A DNA stretch of 64,000 bases from Crocinitomix sp044361315 (lineage in GTDB: Bacteria > Bacteroidota > Bacteroidia > Flavobacteriales_D > Crocinitomicaceae). The notes below the pieces were generated by a model. It did not search any database and was not told where the DNA came from. It was given only the letters and a program-made list of their open reading frames with translations. Position numbers and translations under genes: made by a program. This document shows, one piece after another, positions 15,053-24,006 of this stretch (position 1 is the first letter of the stretch; every line of letters begins with the position of its first letter). The stretch is taken from contig JBIKJA010000005.1 in the NCBI GenBank assembly GCA_044361315.1, positions 124,001-188,000 on the forward strand. Direction: 5' to 3'.

Positions 15053-15232
15053 GTCAAAAGAAATGTAGTAATCCTTTTTCTTTACCCAAATGCCAATGTG
15101 ATAAAAGGCAGCATTTGCTGTTATTGCATCGAGGAAATTGAAAATCCACTCACCCAAAAAGTTAGGTATTTAGATAAATTGTTTGATGAACTGGCGAATG
15201 GTAAAAAGATGGAGAAGATTTTAAGGATGTAA
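15053..15232 (+). pseudogene. Possible 3' remnant of an unrecognised gene
   Basis: A 60-codon stop-free frame without a good start codon. Its end reads IEEIENPLTQKVRYLDKLF followed by DELANGKKMEKILRM and a stop, with charged and hydrophobic spacing like a real protein tail. The first part of the frame runs through the solitary CRISPR-like repeat (15062-15097), so only the last 35 or so codons look coding. I do not recognise the family. Chance is a fair alternative. Confidence 0.25.
15062..15097 (-). repeat. Solitary degenerate CRISPR repeat upstream of cas9
   Basis: Aligned without gaps to the 36-base array repeat, this sequence matches at 29 of 36 positions. The differences are repeat positions 1, 5-7, 12, 13 and 33, counted in crRNA sense. 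The 22 bases at 15062-15083 differ from the consensus only at position 33, and there they carry the same base as the two terminal array repeats (23782 and 23848). It has the same orientation as the array and lies about 600 bp before cas9. It could be a relic of an older array or a second anti-repeat. I do not take it as the main tracrRNA because no nexus-terminator fold follows it. Confidence 0.75.
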
Positions 15233-15557
15233 ATATCACATTTACCCCTATAAATTCTTAACCAACCTCAAATTACCATGCCCATTAAATGAATCCCATC
15301 TAAAAATTGATTGTTCAAATCTATAAAGTTGAAAATTAATAAAGTTCCAATTTTCCAAAATTGGGTTAAACCACCTAGATATTTGAAAAAAAAGCACGTA
15401 CAAATACATAATTTTTCAAAAAAACACCTAAAAAAATTTGGGCTTTACAGCTATAATAAGTAAGTTCGGGCTAAACATTAACTAAGAGACTGCTGAAAAT
15501 CAAATGTTGTGCTGAAAAAGTTGGGATGGAAAATCAAAAAGGGGATAAAATATGGGC
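15233..15557. other. AT-rich gene-free stretch
   Basis: No frame or clear regulatory signal. It separates the solitary repeat from the tracrRNA terminator. Confidence 0.4.
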
Positions 15558-15645
15558 AAAAAAAAAATCCCACCGAAGCAGGACTAAAGGTTTTCACCTA
15601 CGGCATATAGCCTTATTGTGATAAGATTAAAGAATTTATCTGTCA
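15558..15645 (-). ncRNA. tracrRNA of the type II-C system
   Basis: Read on the minus strand, bases 15634-15615 (TTCTTTAATC, TTAT, CACAAT) pair with the crRNA repeat. Ten pairs form with repeat positions 11-20 and six with positions 1-6, separated by a 4 x 4 internal loop. A nexus-like hairpin follows (GGC, UAUAU, GCC at 15612-15602), then AGGU-GAAA-ACCU. The last element is a UCCUGC-UUCG-GUGGGA terminator stem (15583-15568) running into ten U. It is divergent from cas9, whose ATG is 45 bp from the estimated 5' end. A near-match -7 element (TAACATTG, 15653-15646) sets that estimate. An inverted repeat ATTGTGA...TCACAAT (15649-15615) spans the anti-repeat and could be an operator or a self-fold. 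Confidence 0.82.
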
Positions 15646-15690
15646 CAATGTTAAAAAGAAAAAATGAATTAACCTAATAAAAAATAAAAT

Positions 15691-18600
15691 ATGACAAAAA
15701 TACTGGGATTAGATTTAGGGACAAACTCGATTGGTTGGGCGATTGTGGAAAGAGAAAAAACTGAATTTCAACTTTTAGACAAGGGAGTTCGCATATTTTC
15801 CGAAGGGGTGAAAAGTGAAAAAGGAATAGAAAGCTCAAGAGCAGCAGAACGAAGAGCTTTTAGGAGTGCAAGAAAACTAAAATTCAGAAGGAAATTACGT
15901 AAGTACGAAACACTTCACGTCCTAGTAAGAAACAATATGTGTCCTTTATCTATTGAGGAAGTTGATAATTGGAAAAAAAGTGGATTTAAAAATTATCCTT
16001 TAAATCCTGAATTTATTAAATGGTTAAGAACCAGTGATGATGACCAAATTAACCCTTACCAATTCAGAGCCAAAGCAAGTCTACAACAAGTTGACAAGTT
16101 AGAATTAGGTAGAGCGTTTTATCATCTAGCGCAGCGTCGAGGTTTTTTAAGTAATCGGTTGGATCAAACTGCGGAAGGAGTTTTAGAAGAACATTGTCCA
16201 CAGTTATTGACATTAATTGAAGACGCAACAAATGTAATTGAAATGAAATCCGAAATTCAGGATCATTTTGAAATAGCTGGAATTTTTGATTCAAATGTTA
16301 AAGATGGATATAAAAAAGATACAGATGAAGGAGAAAAAAAACTTATCAAACTTCACAAGTCCTTAATTACAATATTAAACAAAAATGAGGATTTTGAGAA
16401 ATGTGTAAAAGATCTGAACGATCAATTAAATAAGAAAGAAAACTTAGGCGTTGTAAAACAAAAAATTAATGAGTTGACCACCCAAATGAAAGAAGGGAAT
16501 TTTACAACACTTGGACAATTGTTTAATAGTCAATATAACAAAGCGAAAATACGAAATCAATACACGGCGAGAGAAGAACATTATTTAGATGAATTTGAAA
16601 TAATTTGTAAAACACAAGGTTTGACCGGCATTTCAGAAACAGAACAAGTAAAAGAACGGAGATATTCAGGATTGATAAAAGATCTTTACCGAGCAATTTT
16701 CTTTCAAAGACCATTAAAATCTCAGAAAGGTTTAGTAGGAAAATGTCCTTTTGAAAAAACTAAATCGCGTTGCGCAGTTTCTCACCCTGATTTTGAAGAA
16801 TTTCGAATGTGGACTTATTTGAATACCATCAAATTGGGCACAAAAGTGGATAAAACAATGCGGTTTTTGAGTTTGGAAGAAAAACTAGCACTTGTTCCAA
16901 AATTTTTAAGAAAAAAAGAGCATTTTGATTTTGCTGATTTGGCAAAAGAATTAGTTGGAAAAAATTCAAGTTTTGGTTTTTATTTAGGATCGAAAAAAGA
17001 TGAAGTAGATTTTCTATTCAATTACCGACCAAACGATACCGTAACTGGTTGTCCTGTCTCTGCAGCATTCTCTGCTGTCTTTGGTAAAAATTGGAAAGAA
17101 ATTGAATTTACGTATTCAACTTTGAATAAAGATCAAAAATCGGTAGAACGAAAAGTAGATTATTCGGATTTATGGCATTTGCTTTCTGTCTCAACATCCG
17201 ATGTTTATTTAATGGAATATGCGAAGGAAAAATTGAATTTAGATGATAAAAATTCAAAAGCGTTCAGCAAAATAAGGCTAAAAAAGGATTATGGAAATTT
17301 GAGTCTTAGTGCAATTAATAAAATTTTACCATACTTAAAAGAAGGTTTACTTTATTCTCATGCAGTGTTTATGGCAAACATAGAGAAGATTGTTGAACCT
17401 ACGATTTGGAATAAGCCAGAACAAAGGTTGAGTATTCGCGAAAATATTTCAGAAATTATTGAAAATCACAGTTATGAAAATGCGCGTCTTGAAATTATAA
17501 ATGGATTAATTAAAAATTGTAAAAACGAGCAAACTTATTATTCAAAAGAGGCAGAACCAATTTATAAAACTGATTTAAAGAACGCAATGGTGCGATTTTT
17601 TAAACTTTATCATCATGAAGATGCGAATATTCAAGCCAGTCTTGTTGATGAACTCTTTCCCATGTTTATGAAACAATTAAAATTAAATGAATTCAAAAAG
17701 ATCAAACGGCTTGATGAAAAGGTTTTAGAATTTTTGAGCGGGCAGAATCAAGATGGAGAAATTTATTGCAAAAATCAACAATCTTTAAAAAAATTATATC
17801 ATCCCTCTGACATCGAAGTATTTAAAAAAGTTATATACAAAGATAAATCAGGTAATGAGCAAATAATTTTAGGAAGTCCTTTAACTCAATCCATCAAAAA
17901 CCCAATGGCTATGCGGGCACTTCACCAGTTGCGTAAAGTACTCAACGAGCTAATAAAACAAGATCAGATTGATGAAAAAACAATTATACACATCGAAATG
18001 GCTCGTGAATTAAATGATGCAAATAAAAGAAAAGGGATTCAGCAATTTCAAAACGAACTCAAAAAACGAAACGAAGAAGCTTTAAAAGACATTAAAAAAC
18101 TCTATTACGAAGAGTGCAAAAAAGAAATTGAACCTACCGGAGATGATTTGCTACGCTATCAGCTTTGGATTGAACAAAATCGACAAGAAATTTATGAGCC
18201 ATCAATAAACGATGGGATGAGCAGAAAAATTGCAATTTCTCAAATCATTGGTGAAAACCCAGATTACGACATTGAACATACCATTCCAAGAAGTATCTCT
18301 CAAGATAATTCCCAAATGAACAAAACGTTGTGCAGTAAATCGTTCAATCGAGACATTAAGAAAAAATCAATGCCGAGCGAGTTAAAAAATCACGAGATAA
18401 TTCTGCAACACGTTAAGCATTGGCGGAACGAATCTGAAAAAATGACCATTGAAATCGAAAAAATCAGTCGGCAAATTAAAGCAGCTGCGACGAAAGAAGC
18501 AAAAGATAAAAAGATCACACAACGACATTACTTAACCTTAAAAAGAGATTACCTAAAGGGTAAATATGAAAGATTTACATGGGTAGAGCCAAAAGTTGGT

Positions 18601-20076
18601 TTTAAAAACAGTCAAATTCCTGATACTGGAATTATAACTCGTTACGCACAGGCTTATTTAAAATCATATTTCAAACAGGTGGAAAGTGTAAAAGGCGGTA
18701 TGGTTGCTGAATTCAGAAAAATATGGGGCATCCAAGAAAGTTATCAGAAGGATGGCAAAAAATACTATACCGAAAAAGATCGAAGTAAACATACCCATCA
18801 TACAATTGACGCCATCACAATTGCGTGTATGACAAAAGATAAATATGATGCTTTAGCTCACGCTTGGACATTAGAAGAAAAAAGCGACCTACAAGGTGTT
18901 AGAACACTTTTGTCAAACTCTAAACCTTGGAAAACGTTTAAAGAGGATTTAAAAAAAATAGAAGATGAAATTTTAGTATCACATTACACACCAGATAATT
19001 TAAAAAAACAAGCAAAAAAAATTATACGGATTCGTGGTAAAAAACAGTATGTCGCAGAAATGGTGAACGATGTTGATGGAAAACTTGTTCCAAAAAATGA
19101 TGCGAATAATCGAATTGCTTATAAAGTCGATGAAAAGGGTGAAAAAATTCCCCGTTTGCAACAAGGAGATACCATTCGTGGAAGCTTGCATCAAGATAGT
19201 ATTTATGGTGCAATTAAAAATCCAAACGACCAAAACGAGACTCAATATGTGATTCGTAAGGATCTTGAAAGTTTAAAAGGAACTGATATAGAAAATATCG
19301 TCGATAAAACAGTACGTGAAAAAGTATTAGAAGCAATTCAAAATAAGGTAATTGTTTTGTCTTCAAACCCTCAACAAAAAAACAAAATCAATGAACCCGT
19401 TTGGATGAATTTCGAAAAACAAATTCCTATCAAGAAAGTTAGGATAATTGCTAATTCTGTTAAAAATCCACTCGAAGTCAAGAAACATGCAGCACTTTCA
19501 CTTTCGAAGCAACGACACAAACAAATGGTTTATGGTCAAAATGACGAAAATTATGCGATGGCGATTTATGAATTGGAAGGAAAAAAGGATTTTACATTAA
19601 TAAATAATTTTGAGGTGGCGAACTTAACGAAAGAAGGTAAATCAATTTATTCACCTTTTAAAACCAAATTGAATAAAGGTGTGCCAATTCAAATGCCAAT
19701 CGCTAAACGAAATGGAAAAGATCTTGTATTGAAAAGAGGCCAACAAGTAATTTTTTATGACTCTGAAATTGAACAACCCGAAAGTATAAGTGATCTCGCT
19801 GATTTATCGGGTAGAATTTATATTATTGAAGGTCTGTCAATACAGAGAATTGTAAGACCTTCAGGAAAAATTGATGAATACGGAGTTGTAATGTTCAGAT
19901 ATTTTAGGGAAGCTCGAAAATCTGATGATCTAAAAAAGGATAACTACAAACCAGATGGTTCATTTAAAATAGGTGATTCTAAACCGACTAGAAAAATGAA
20001 CCACAATCAATTTACAGGGTTTGTTGAAGGAATTGATTTCCTTGTTTCAACGACTGGAAAAATTAAACCAATTTAA
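15691..20076 (+). CDS. cas9: CRISPR-associated endonuclease Cas9, type II-C
   Basis: A 1461-residue RNA-guided DNA nuclease. RuvC-I holds Asp8 in GLDLGTNSIGWAIVE. The Arg-rich bridge helix is at about 50-70 (RAAERRAFRSARKLKFRRK). RuvC-II holds Glu769 in IHIEMARELND. The HNH domain holds Asp860, His863 (DIEHTIPRS) and Asn886, with the same His-to-Asn spacing (23) as S. pyogenes Cas9. RuvC-III holds His1037 and Asp1040 in HHTIDAITIA. Both nuclease sites therefore look active. Length is at the long end of II-C and usual for Bacteroidota. cas1 and cas2 follow and no csn2 or cas4 is present, which defines subtype II-C. The ATG follows an AT-rich gap shared with the divergent tracrRNA. Confidence 0.97.
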   Translation: MTKILGLDLGTNSIGWAIVEREKTEFQLLDKGVRIFSEGVKSEKGIESSRAAERRAFRSARKLKFRRKLRKYETLHVLVRNNMCPLSIEEVDNWKKSGFKNYPLNPEFIKWLRTSDDDQINPYQFRAKASLQQVDKLELGRAFYHLAQRRGFLSNRLDQTAEGVLEEHCPQLLTLIEDATNVIEMKSEIQDHFEIAGIFDSNVKDGYKKDTDEGEKKLIKLHKSLITILNKNEDFEKCVKDLNDQLNKKENLGVVKQKINELTTQMKEGNFTTLGQLFNSQYNKAKIRNQYTAREEHYLDEFEIICKTQGLTGISETEQVKERRYSGLIKDLYRAIFFQRPLKSQKGLVGKCPFEKTKSRCAVSHPDFEEFRMWTYLNTIKLGTKVDKTMRFLSLEEKLALVPKFLRKKEHFDFADLAKELVGKNSSFGFYLGSKKDEVDFLFNYRPNDTVTGCPVSAAFSAVFGKNWKEIEFTYSTLNKDQKSVERKVDYSDLWHLLSVSTSDVYLMEYAKEKLNLDDKNSKAFSKIRLKKDYGNLSLSAINKILPYLKEGLLYSHAVFMANIEKIVEPTIWNKPEQRLSIRENISEIIENHSYENARLEIINGLIKNCKNEQTYYSKEAEPIYKTDLKNAMVRFFKLYHHEDANIQASLVDELFPMFMKQLKLNEFKKIKRLDEKVLEFLSGQNQDGEIYCKNQQSLKKLYHPSDIEVFKKVIYKDKSGNEQIILGSPLTQSIKNPMAMRALHQLRKVLNELIKQDQIDEKTIIHIEMARELNDANKRKGIQQFQNELKKRNEEALKDIKKLYYEECKKEIEPTGDDLLRYQLWIEQNRQEIYEPSINDGMSRKIAISQIIGENPDYDIEHTIPRSISQDNSQMNKTLCSKSFNRDIKKKSMPSELKNHEIILQHVKHWRNESEKMTIEIEKISRQIKAAATKEAKDKKITQRHYLTLKRDYLKGKYERFTWVEPKVGFKNSQIPDTGIITRYAQAYLKSYFKQVESVKGGMVAEFRKIWGIQESYQKDGKKYYTEKDRSKHTHHTIDAITIACMTKDKYDALAHAWTLEEKSDLQGVRTLLSNSKPWKTFKEDLKKIEDEILVSHYTPDNLKKQAKKIIRIRGKKQYVAEMVNDVDGKLVPKNDANNRIAYKVDEKGEKIPRLQQGDTIRGSLHQDSIYGAIKNPNDQNETQYVIRKDLESLKGTDIENIVDKTVREKVLEAIQNKVIVLSSNPQQKNKINEPVWMNFEKQIPIKKVRIIANSVKNPLEVKKHAALSLSKQRHKQMVYGQNDENYAMAIYELEGKKDFTLINNFEVANLTKEGKSIYSPFKTKLNKGVPIQMPIAKRNGKDLVLKRGQQVIFYDSEIEQPESISDLADLSGRIYIIEGLSIQRIVRPSGKIDEYGVVMFRYFREARKSDDLKKDNYKPDGSFKIGDSKPTRKMNHNQFTGFVEGIDFLVSTTGKIKPI

Positions 20077-20096
20077 AAAATTGTTTACTCAATCCT

Positions 20097-20129
20097 CTCT
20101 CCCCGTATCACTTTTTGATTTGGGGAGAG
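20097..20129 (+). other. Hairpin between cas9 and cas1
   Basis: CTCTCCCC (20097-20104) pairs with GGGGAGAG (20122-20129) around a 17-base loop, followed by GGTTT rather than a T run. It is G/C-rich for this genome. It could trim, stabilise or partly terminate the operon transcript between cas9 and cas1. Confidence 0.45.
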
Positions 20130-20177
20130 GGTTTAAAAAACGAAATAAATCATTGGCAATAGTAACACCACTGCCCT

Positions 20178-21086
20178 ATGCTCAAACGAACCTTACTTTT
20201 TAGCAATCCCTACCACCTGAGCACACGAAATCTGCAATTACAAATTACCGAAAAAGAATCGGGTGAAATAAAAACTGTCCCCATCGAAGATATTGGGTAC
20301 ATTATTTTTGAACATCCGCACATCACCTTTACCCAGAGTGTCATGCAATTATTGGCAGAAAACAATACGGCAGTGATTTTTTGTGATCAGAAATTTCACC
20401 CTTCCTCAATGCTGTTTCATTTGGACACCCATTATACCCAAACGGAAAAATTCAAATTTCAAGTCAATGCCACCGAACCTTTAAAAAAACAATTATGGCA
20501 ACAAACGATCAAACATAAAATTACGAACCAAGCGGAACTTTTAAAACGACTGAAAAAAAATGACGAACCTTTGCGTTATAAGGCGAATCATGTGAAAAGT
20601 GGTGACAGTACCAATCAAGAAGCTCAAGCCGCGCGCGCATATTGGTCCGAATTATTTGAACCTCCTTTCACCCGTGAAAGATTTGGGGATGCCCCCAACC
20701 CGGCCTTGAATTATGGGTATGCCATCTTGAGAGCAGCCACCGCTCGCGCATTGTCAGGAACTGGTTTATTATCCACCTTGGGTATTCACCACCGCAATAA
20801 GTACAATTCGTTTTGTTTGGCCGATGATATAATGGAGCCCTACCGCCCTTTTGTTGACGAAATGGTGTATAATATGCAGAAAATGGGTTTAAATTGTTTG
20901 GATTTGGGCAAGGTAGAAAAATCAGAATTATTGTCTATTTTAACCATCGACGTGCAGATTAACGACATGGTGAGCCCCTTGATGGTGGCCTTGTCCAAAA
21001 CATGCCAGTCGTTGGCGCTTTGTTTTGAAGGGGAATTACGGAAAATAAATTATCCAAGTTTTGTGTATGAGTACAAATCGACTTAA
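20178..21086 (+). CDS. cas1: CRISPR-associated integrase Cas1 (type II)
   Basis: A 302-residue protein of usual Cas1 size. With Cas2 it inserts new spacers at the leader end of the array. The metal-binding catalytic residues fall where expected for type II Cas1: Glu148 (STNQEAQAARAYW), His204/His205 (LGIHHRNKYN) and Glu220 (LADDIMEPYRPFVDE). The N-terminal beta domain starts MLKRTLLFSNPYHLS and includes VPIEDIGYIIFEHP. The gene starts 101 bp after cas9 and overlaps cas2 by 20 bp, so the two adaptation genes are translationally coupled. Confidence 0.96.
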   Translation: MLKRTLLFSNPYHLSTRNLQLQITEKESGEIKTVPIEDIGYIIFEHPHITFTQSVMQLLAENNTAVIFCDQKFHPSSMLFHLDTHYTQTEKFKFQVNATEPLKKQLWQQTIKHKITNQAELLKRLKKNDEPLRYKANHVKSGDSTNQEAQAARAYWSELFEPPFTRERFGDAPNPALNYGYAILRAATARALSGTGLLSTLGIHHRNKYNSFCLADDIMEPYRPFVDEMVYNMQKMGLNCLDLGKVEKSELLSILTIDVQINDMVSPLMVALSKTCQSLALCFEGELRKINYPSFVYEYKST

Positions 21087-21405
21087 CGCCTATCGGATTA
21101 TGTGGTTATTTGTATTTTTTGATTTACCTACGAATACCAAACGCGAGCGGAAAGCGGCACAAGGCTTTCGGAAAAGTTTATTAAAAGATGGTTTTACGAT
21201 GATGCAATTTTCAGTGTATTCCCGCCATTGTGCTAGTTTTGAGAGCGGAGAAGTTCATATTGGGCGCATCAAAAAATTAATCCCTAGTGAAGGGCATGTG
21301 AGCATCCTTTCAATCACCGATAAACAATTTGGAAATATCATCAATTATTGGGGTGCAAGTACCAAAGCAATGCCCGACACCCCTAAACAATTGGAGTTAT
21401 TTTAA
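21067..21405 (+). CDS. cas2: CRISPR-associated protein Cas2
   Basis: A 112-residue protein from the ATG at 21067. An in-frame TTG two codons earlier is possible but less likely. It has the ferredoxin-like Cas2 pattern with beta-1 MWLFVFFDLP carrying the conserved Asp, then RKAAQGFRKSLLKDGFTMMQFSVYSR. Cas2 dimerises and bridges two Cas1 dimers in the spacer-integration complex. It overlaps cas1 and is the last cas gene; the array starts 134 bp downstream. Confidence 0.95.
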   Translation: MSTNRLNAYRIMWLFVFFDLPTNTKRERKAAQGFRKSLLKDGFTMMQFSVYSRHCASFESGEVHIGRIKKLIPSEGHVSILSITDKQFGNIINYWGASTKAMPDTPKQLELF

Positions 21406-21539
21406 ATATAAATCATTAAATTCACCTATTAGGATTAAAAAAATGGGGAATCCGGGCAATTATTGTCCCGAAAACCACCATTTTTTTCAGTGTCAAAACA
21501 CTGTAAATCACTAATTATTAGAAGAATGTGACATCCGCT
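21406..21539. promoter_or_regulatory. Likely CRISPR leader between cas2 and the array
   Basis: 134 bases, AT-rich, with two hairpins: CGGGCAA...TTGTCCCG (21453-21470) and a perfect CAGTGT-CAAA-ACACTG (21488-21503). I take this side as the leader because the repeats next to it are perfect, while the decayed repeats are at the far end. The array is read on the minus strand, so this is also where pre-crRNA transcription would finish. Confidence 0.5.
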
Positions 21540-23876
21540 AATCTAGTAATCCTTTTTCTTTAATCAAACCACAACTTGAAAGGTGATAACGGATTTAATA
21601 ATAATAATCTAGTAATCCTTTTTCTTTAATCAAACCACAACATATTAAATTTTAGTAATAAAGGTCCAAGCAATCTAGTAATCCTTTTTCTTTAATCAAA
21701 CCACAACCCCGTATTAATTGGTGGCGTTCTATTAACTAATCTAGTAATCCTTTTTCTTTAATCAAACCACAACAAGTTCGAGGGGCTTACAATTGCGTAT
21801 TTCAATCTAGTAATCCTTTTTCTTTAATCAAACCACAACTATCATGTGGATTTTTCGTATATCAGAATTAATCTAGTAATCCTTTTTCTTTAATCAAACC
21901 ACAACAAAGCCCCTCTTATAACTTCATCTTCTTCTAATCTAGTAATCCTTTTTCTTTAATCAAACCACAACATTATTTCATTATTCCCGTAAGGTACGGA
22001 TAATCTAGTAATCCTTTTTCTTTAATCAAACCACAACGTTAGCGGATTAAACGCAAACAAAGATTTAAATCTAGTAATCCTTTTTCTTTAATCAAACCAC
22101 AACAAATCAATTCATCTCCGACAGAAACATTTTAATCTAGTAATCCTTTTTCTTTAATCAAACCACAACAGCGTACCGTATTGCGCGCAAAAATTCGGCA
22201 ATCTAGTAATCCTTTTTCTTTAATCAAACCACAACAAATAAGGTTGCATATTTTGCGCAATAGCTAATCTAGTAATCCTTTTTCTTTAATCAAACCACAA
22301 CCCGTACTGGTGCTAACAACGTATATAAGAGAATCTAGTAATCCTTTTTCTTTAATCAAACCACAACCGACGGCACAAAAAATCAACTAGAAATTGGAAT
22401 CTAGTAATCCTTTTTCTTTAATCAAACCACAACAACGTCAAGAACTTGAAATTTCAAATAAAAAATCTAGTAATCCTTTTTCTTTAATCAAACCACAACC
22501 AACATTCAATTAAACGCGTCTATTTATACAATCTAGTAATCCTTTTTCTTTAATCAAACCACAACCTAAACTGAGGGATTATCAAATCGAACTAGAATCT
22601 AGTAATCCTTTTTCTTTAATCAAACCACAACCTAAATTAAGGGATTATCAAATCGAACTAAATCTAGTAATCCTTTTTCTTTAATCAAACCACAACGGGG
22701 CGGTGATTGGACTAGCTTCAAAGATAAATCTAGTAATCCTTTTTCTTTAATCAAACCACAACCAAAAAATGAATGCGCAATCTAAAATGATTAATCTAGT
22801 AATCCTTTTTCTTTAATCAAACCACAACAATACTCCTTCGTTTTCTTTCTTCATTCCAATCTAGTAATCCTTTTTCTTTAATCAAACCACAACAAGATTA
22901 GCAAGGTTTACGATCAGTTACGAAATCTAGTAATCCTTTTTCTTTAATCAAACCACAACTGTTTTCCTAAAAAATCAATTTTTCCAGCAAATCTAGTAAT
23001 CCTTTTTCTTTAATCAAACCACAACATTTGTTATTATTATTTGTTATTATTATTTAATCTAGTAATCCTTTTTCTTTAATCAAACCACAACGGGGAGTTT
23101 ACAGACGAATTTTATGCCTGAATCTAGTAATCCTTTTTCTTTAATCAAACCACAACGTGTGAACTCTCTTAATAATTTAACCGCTGAATCTAGTAATCCT
23201 TTTTCTTTAATCAAACCACAACTTGGGAAAATGTCCATTTGTTTCAAGAATAAATCTAGTAATCCTTTTTCTTTAATCAAACCACAACACTACTTGTTCT
23301 ACAAAAAAAAAGTAATAAAATCTAGTAATCCTTTTTCTTTAATCAAACCACAACATGCTTGACATTCAGATATCAGACGTTGACAATCTAGTAATCCTTT
23401 TTCTTTAATCAAACCACAACCATGCCATATTTTAAATGTTTTTTAAATTAAATCTAGTAATCCTTTTTCTTTAATCAAACCACAACTCCTCCATGACTTC
23501 GGTAGTAAACCCCGCTTAATCTAGTAATCCTTTTTCTTTAATCAAACCACAACTCAAAAGTTTGTTATCAATTAGCGAAGTTGAATCTAGTAATCCTTTT
23601 TCTTTAATCAAACCACAACGATCACAAAGGCTACTTAAAAATCTCTAAAAATCTAGTAATCCTTTTTCTTTAATCAAACCACAACGATGCGTTTGATTTT
23701 AATCAGTGGCGATTTAATCTAGTAATCCTTTTTCTTTAATCAAACCACAACATATATGGGGTTAGGTGCTATGTTGAGAGAAATGTAGTAATCCTTTTTC
23801 TTTAATCAAACCACAACCAGATATAAATAATGCTCTTATCATGTTATAATGTAGTAATCCTTTTTCTTTAATCAAA
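21540..23876 (-). CRISPR. Type II-C CRISPR array, 36 repeats and 35 spacers
   Basis: A 36-base repeat that on the plus strand begins AATCTAGTAATCC and ends CAAACCACAAC. In crRNA sense (minus strand) it begins GTTGTGGTTTGATT. By my reading the first 34 repeats carry the consensus. Repeat 35 (23782) has one change (AATGTAG). Repeat 36 (23848) has the same change and loses its last 7 bases. Spacers are 30 bases except three of 29 (22632, 22829, 23092) and one of 31 (23487). Spacers 16 (22566-22595) and 17 (22632-22660) are near-identical. Spacer 23 (23026-23055) is low-complexity. The strand is set by tracrRNA pairing. Confidence 0.98.
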
Positions 23877-24006
23877 TCAAGCTCGCGAGATTCAAGCACT
23901 CCTAAAATATAAAAAAGCGCACATAAACCAAAACGAGATTCTCAAGAAAAGCAGGTGGATAGTATGCTTTGATCAAAATCGAAATCAGCCCAACCCCTCC
24001 AGAAAA

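Noticed and set aside
15050..15130. Plus-strand tracrRNA starting at the degenerate repeat 15062-15097
   Set aside because: It is a strong anti-repeat by sequence, but no nexus-plus-terminator fold or U run follows on the plus strand. The minus-strand candidate at 15558-15645 has all these parts. Kept only as a solitary repeat.
14948..15157. Minus-strand frame of 69 codons over the solitary repeat
   Set aside because: It overlaps the end of the CDF gene and the repeat, and has no family resemblance.
21061..21066. TTG at 21061 as cas2 start
   Set aside because: The ATG two codons later is in frame and a stronger start; the difference is only two residues.
23080..23362. Open frames on both strands inside the CRISPR array (repeated SSNPFSLIKPQ or LIKEKGLLD)
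   Set aside because: They are translations of the CRISPR repeat itself; the periodic peptide matches the 66-base repeat-spacer period.
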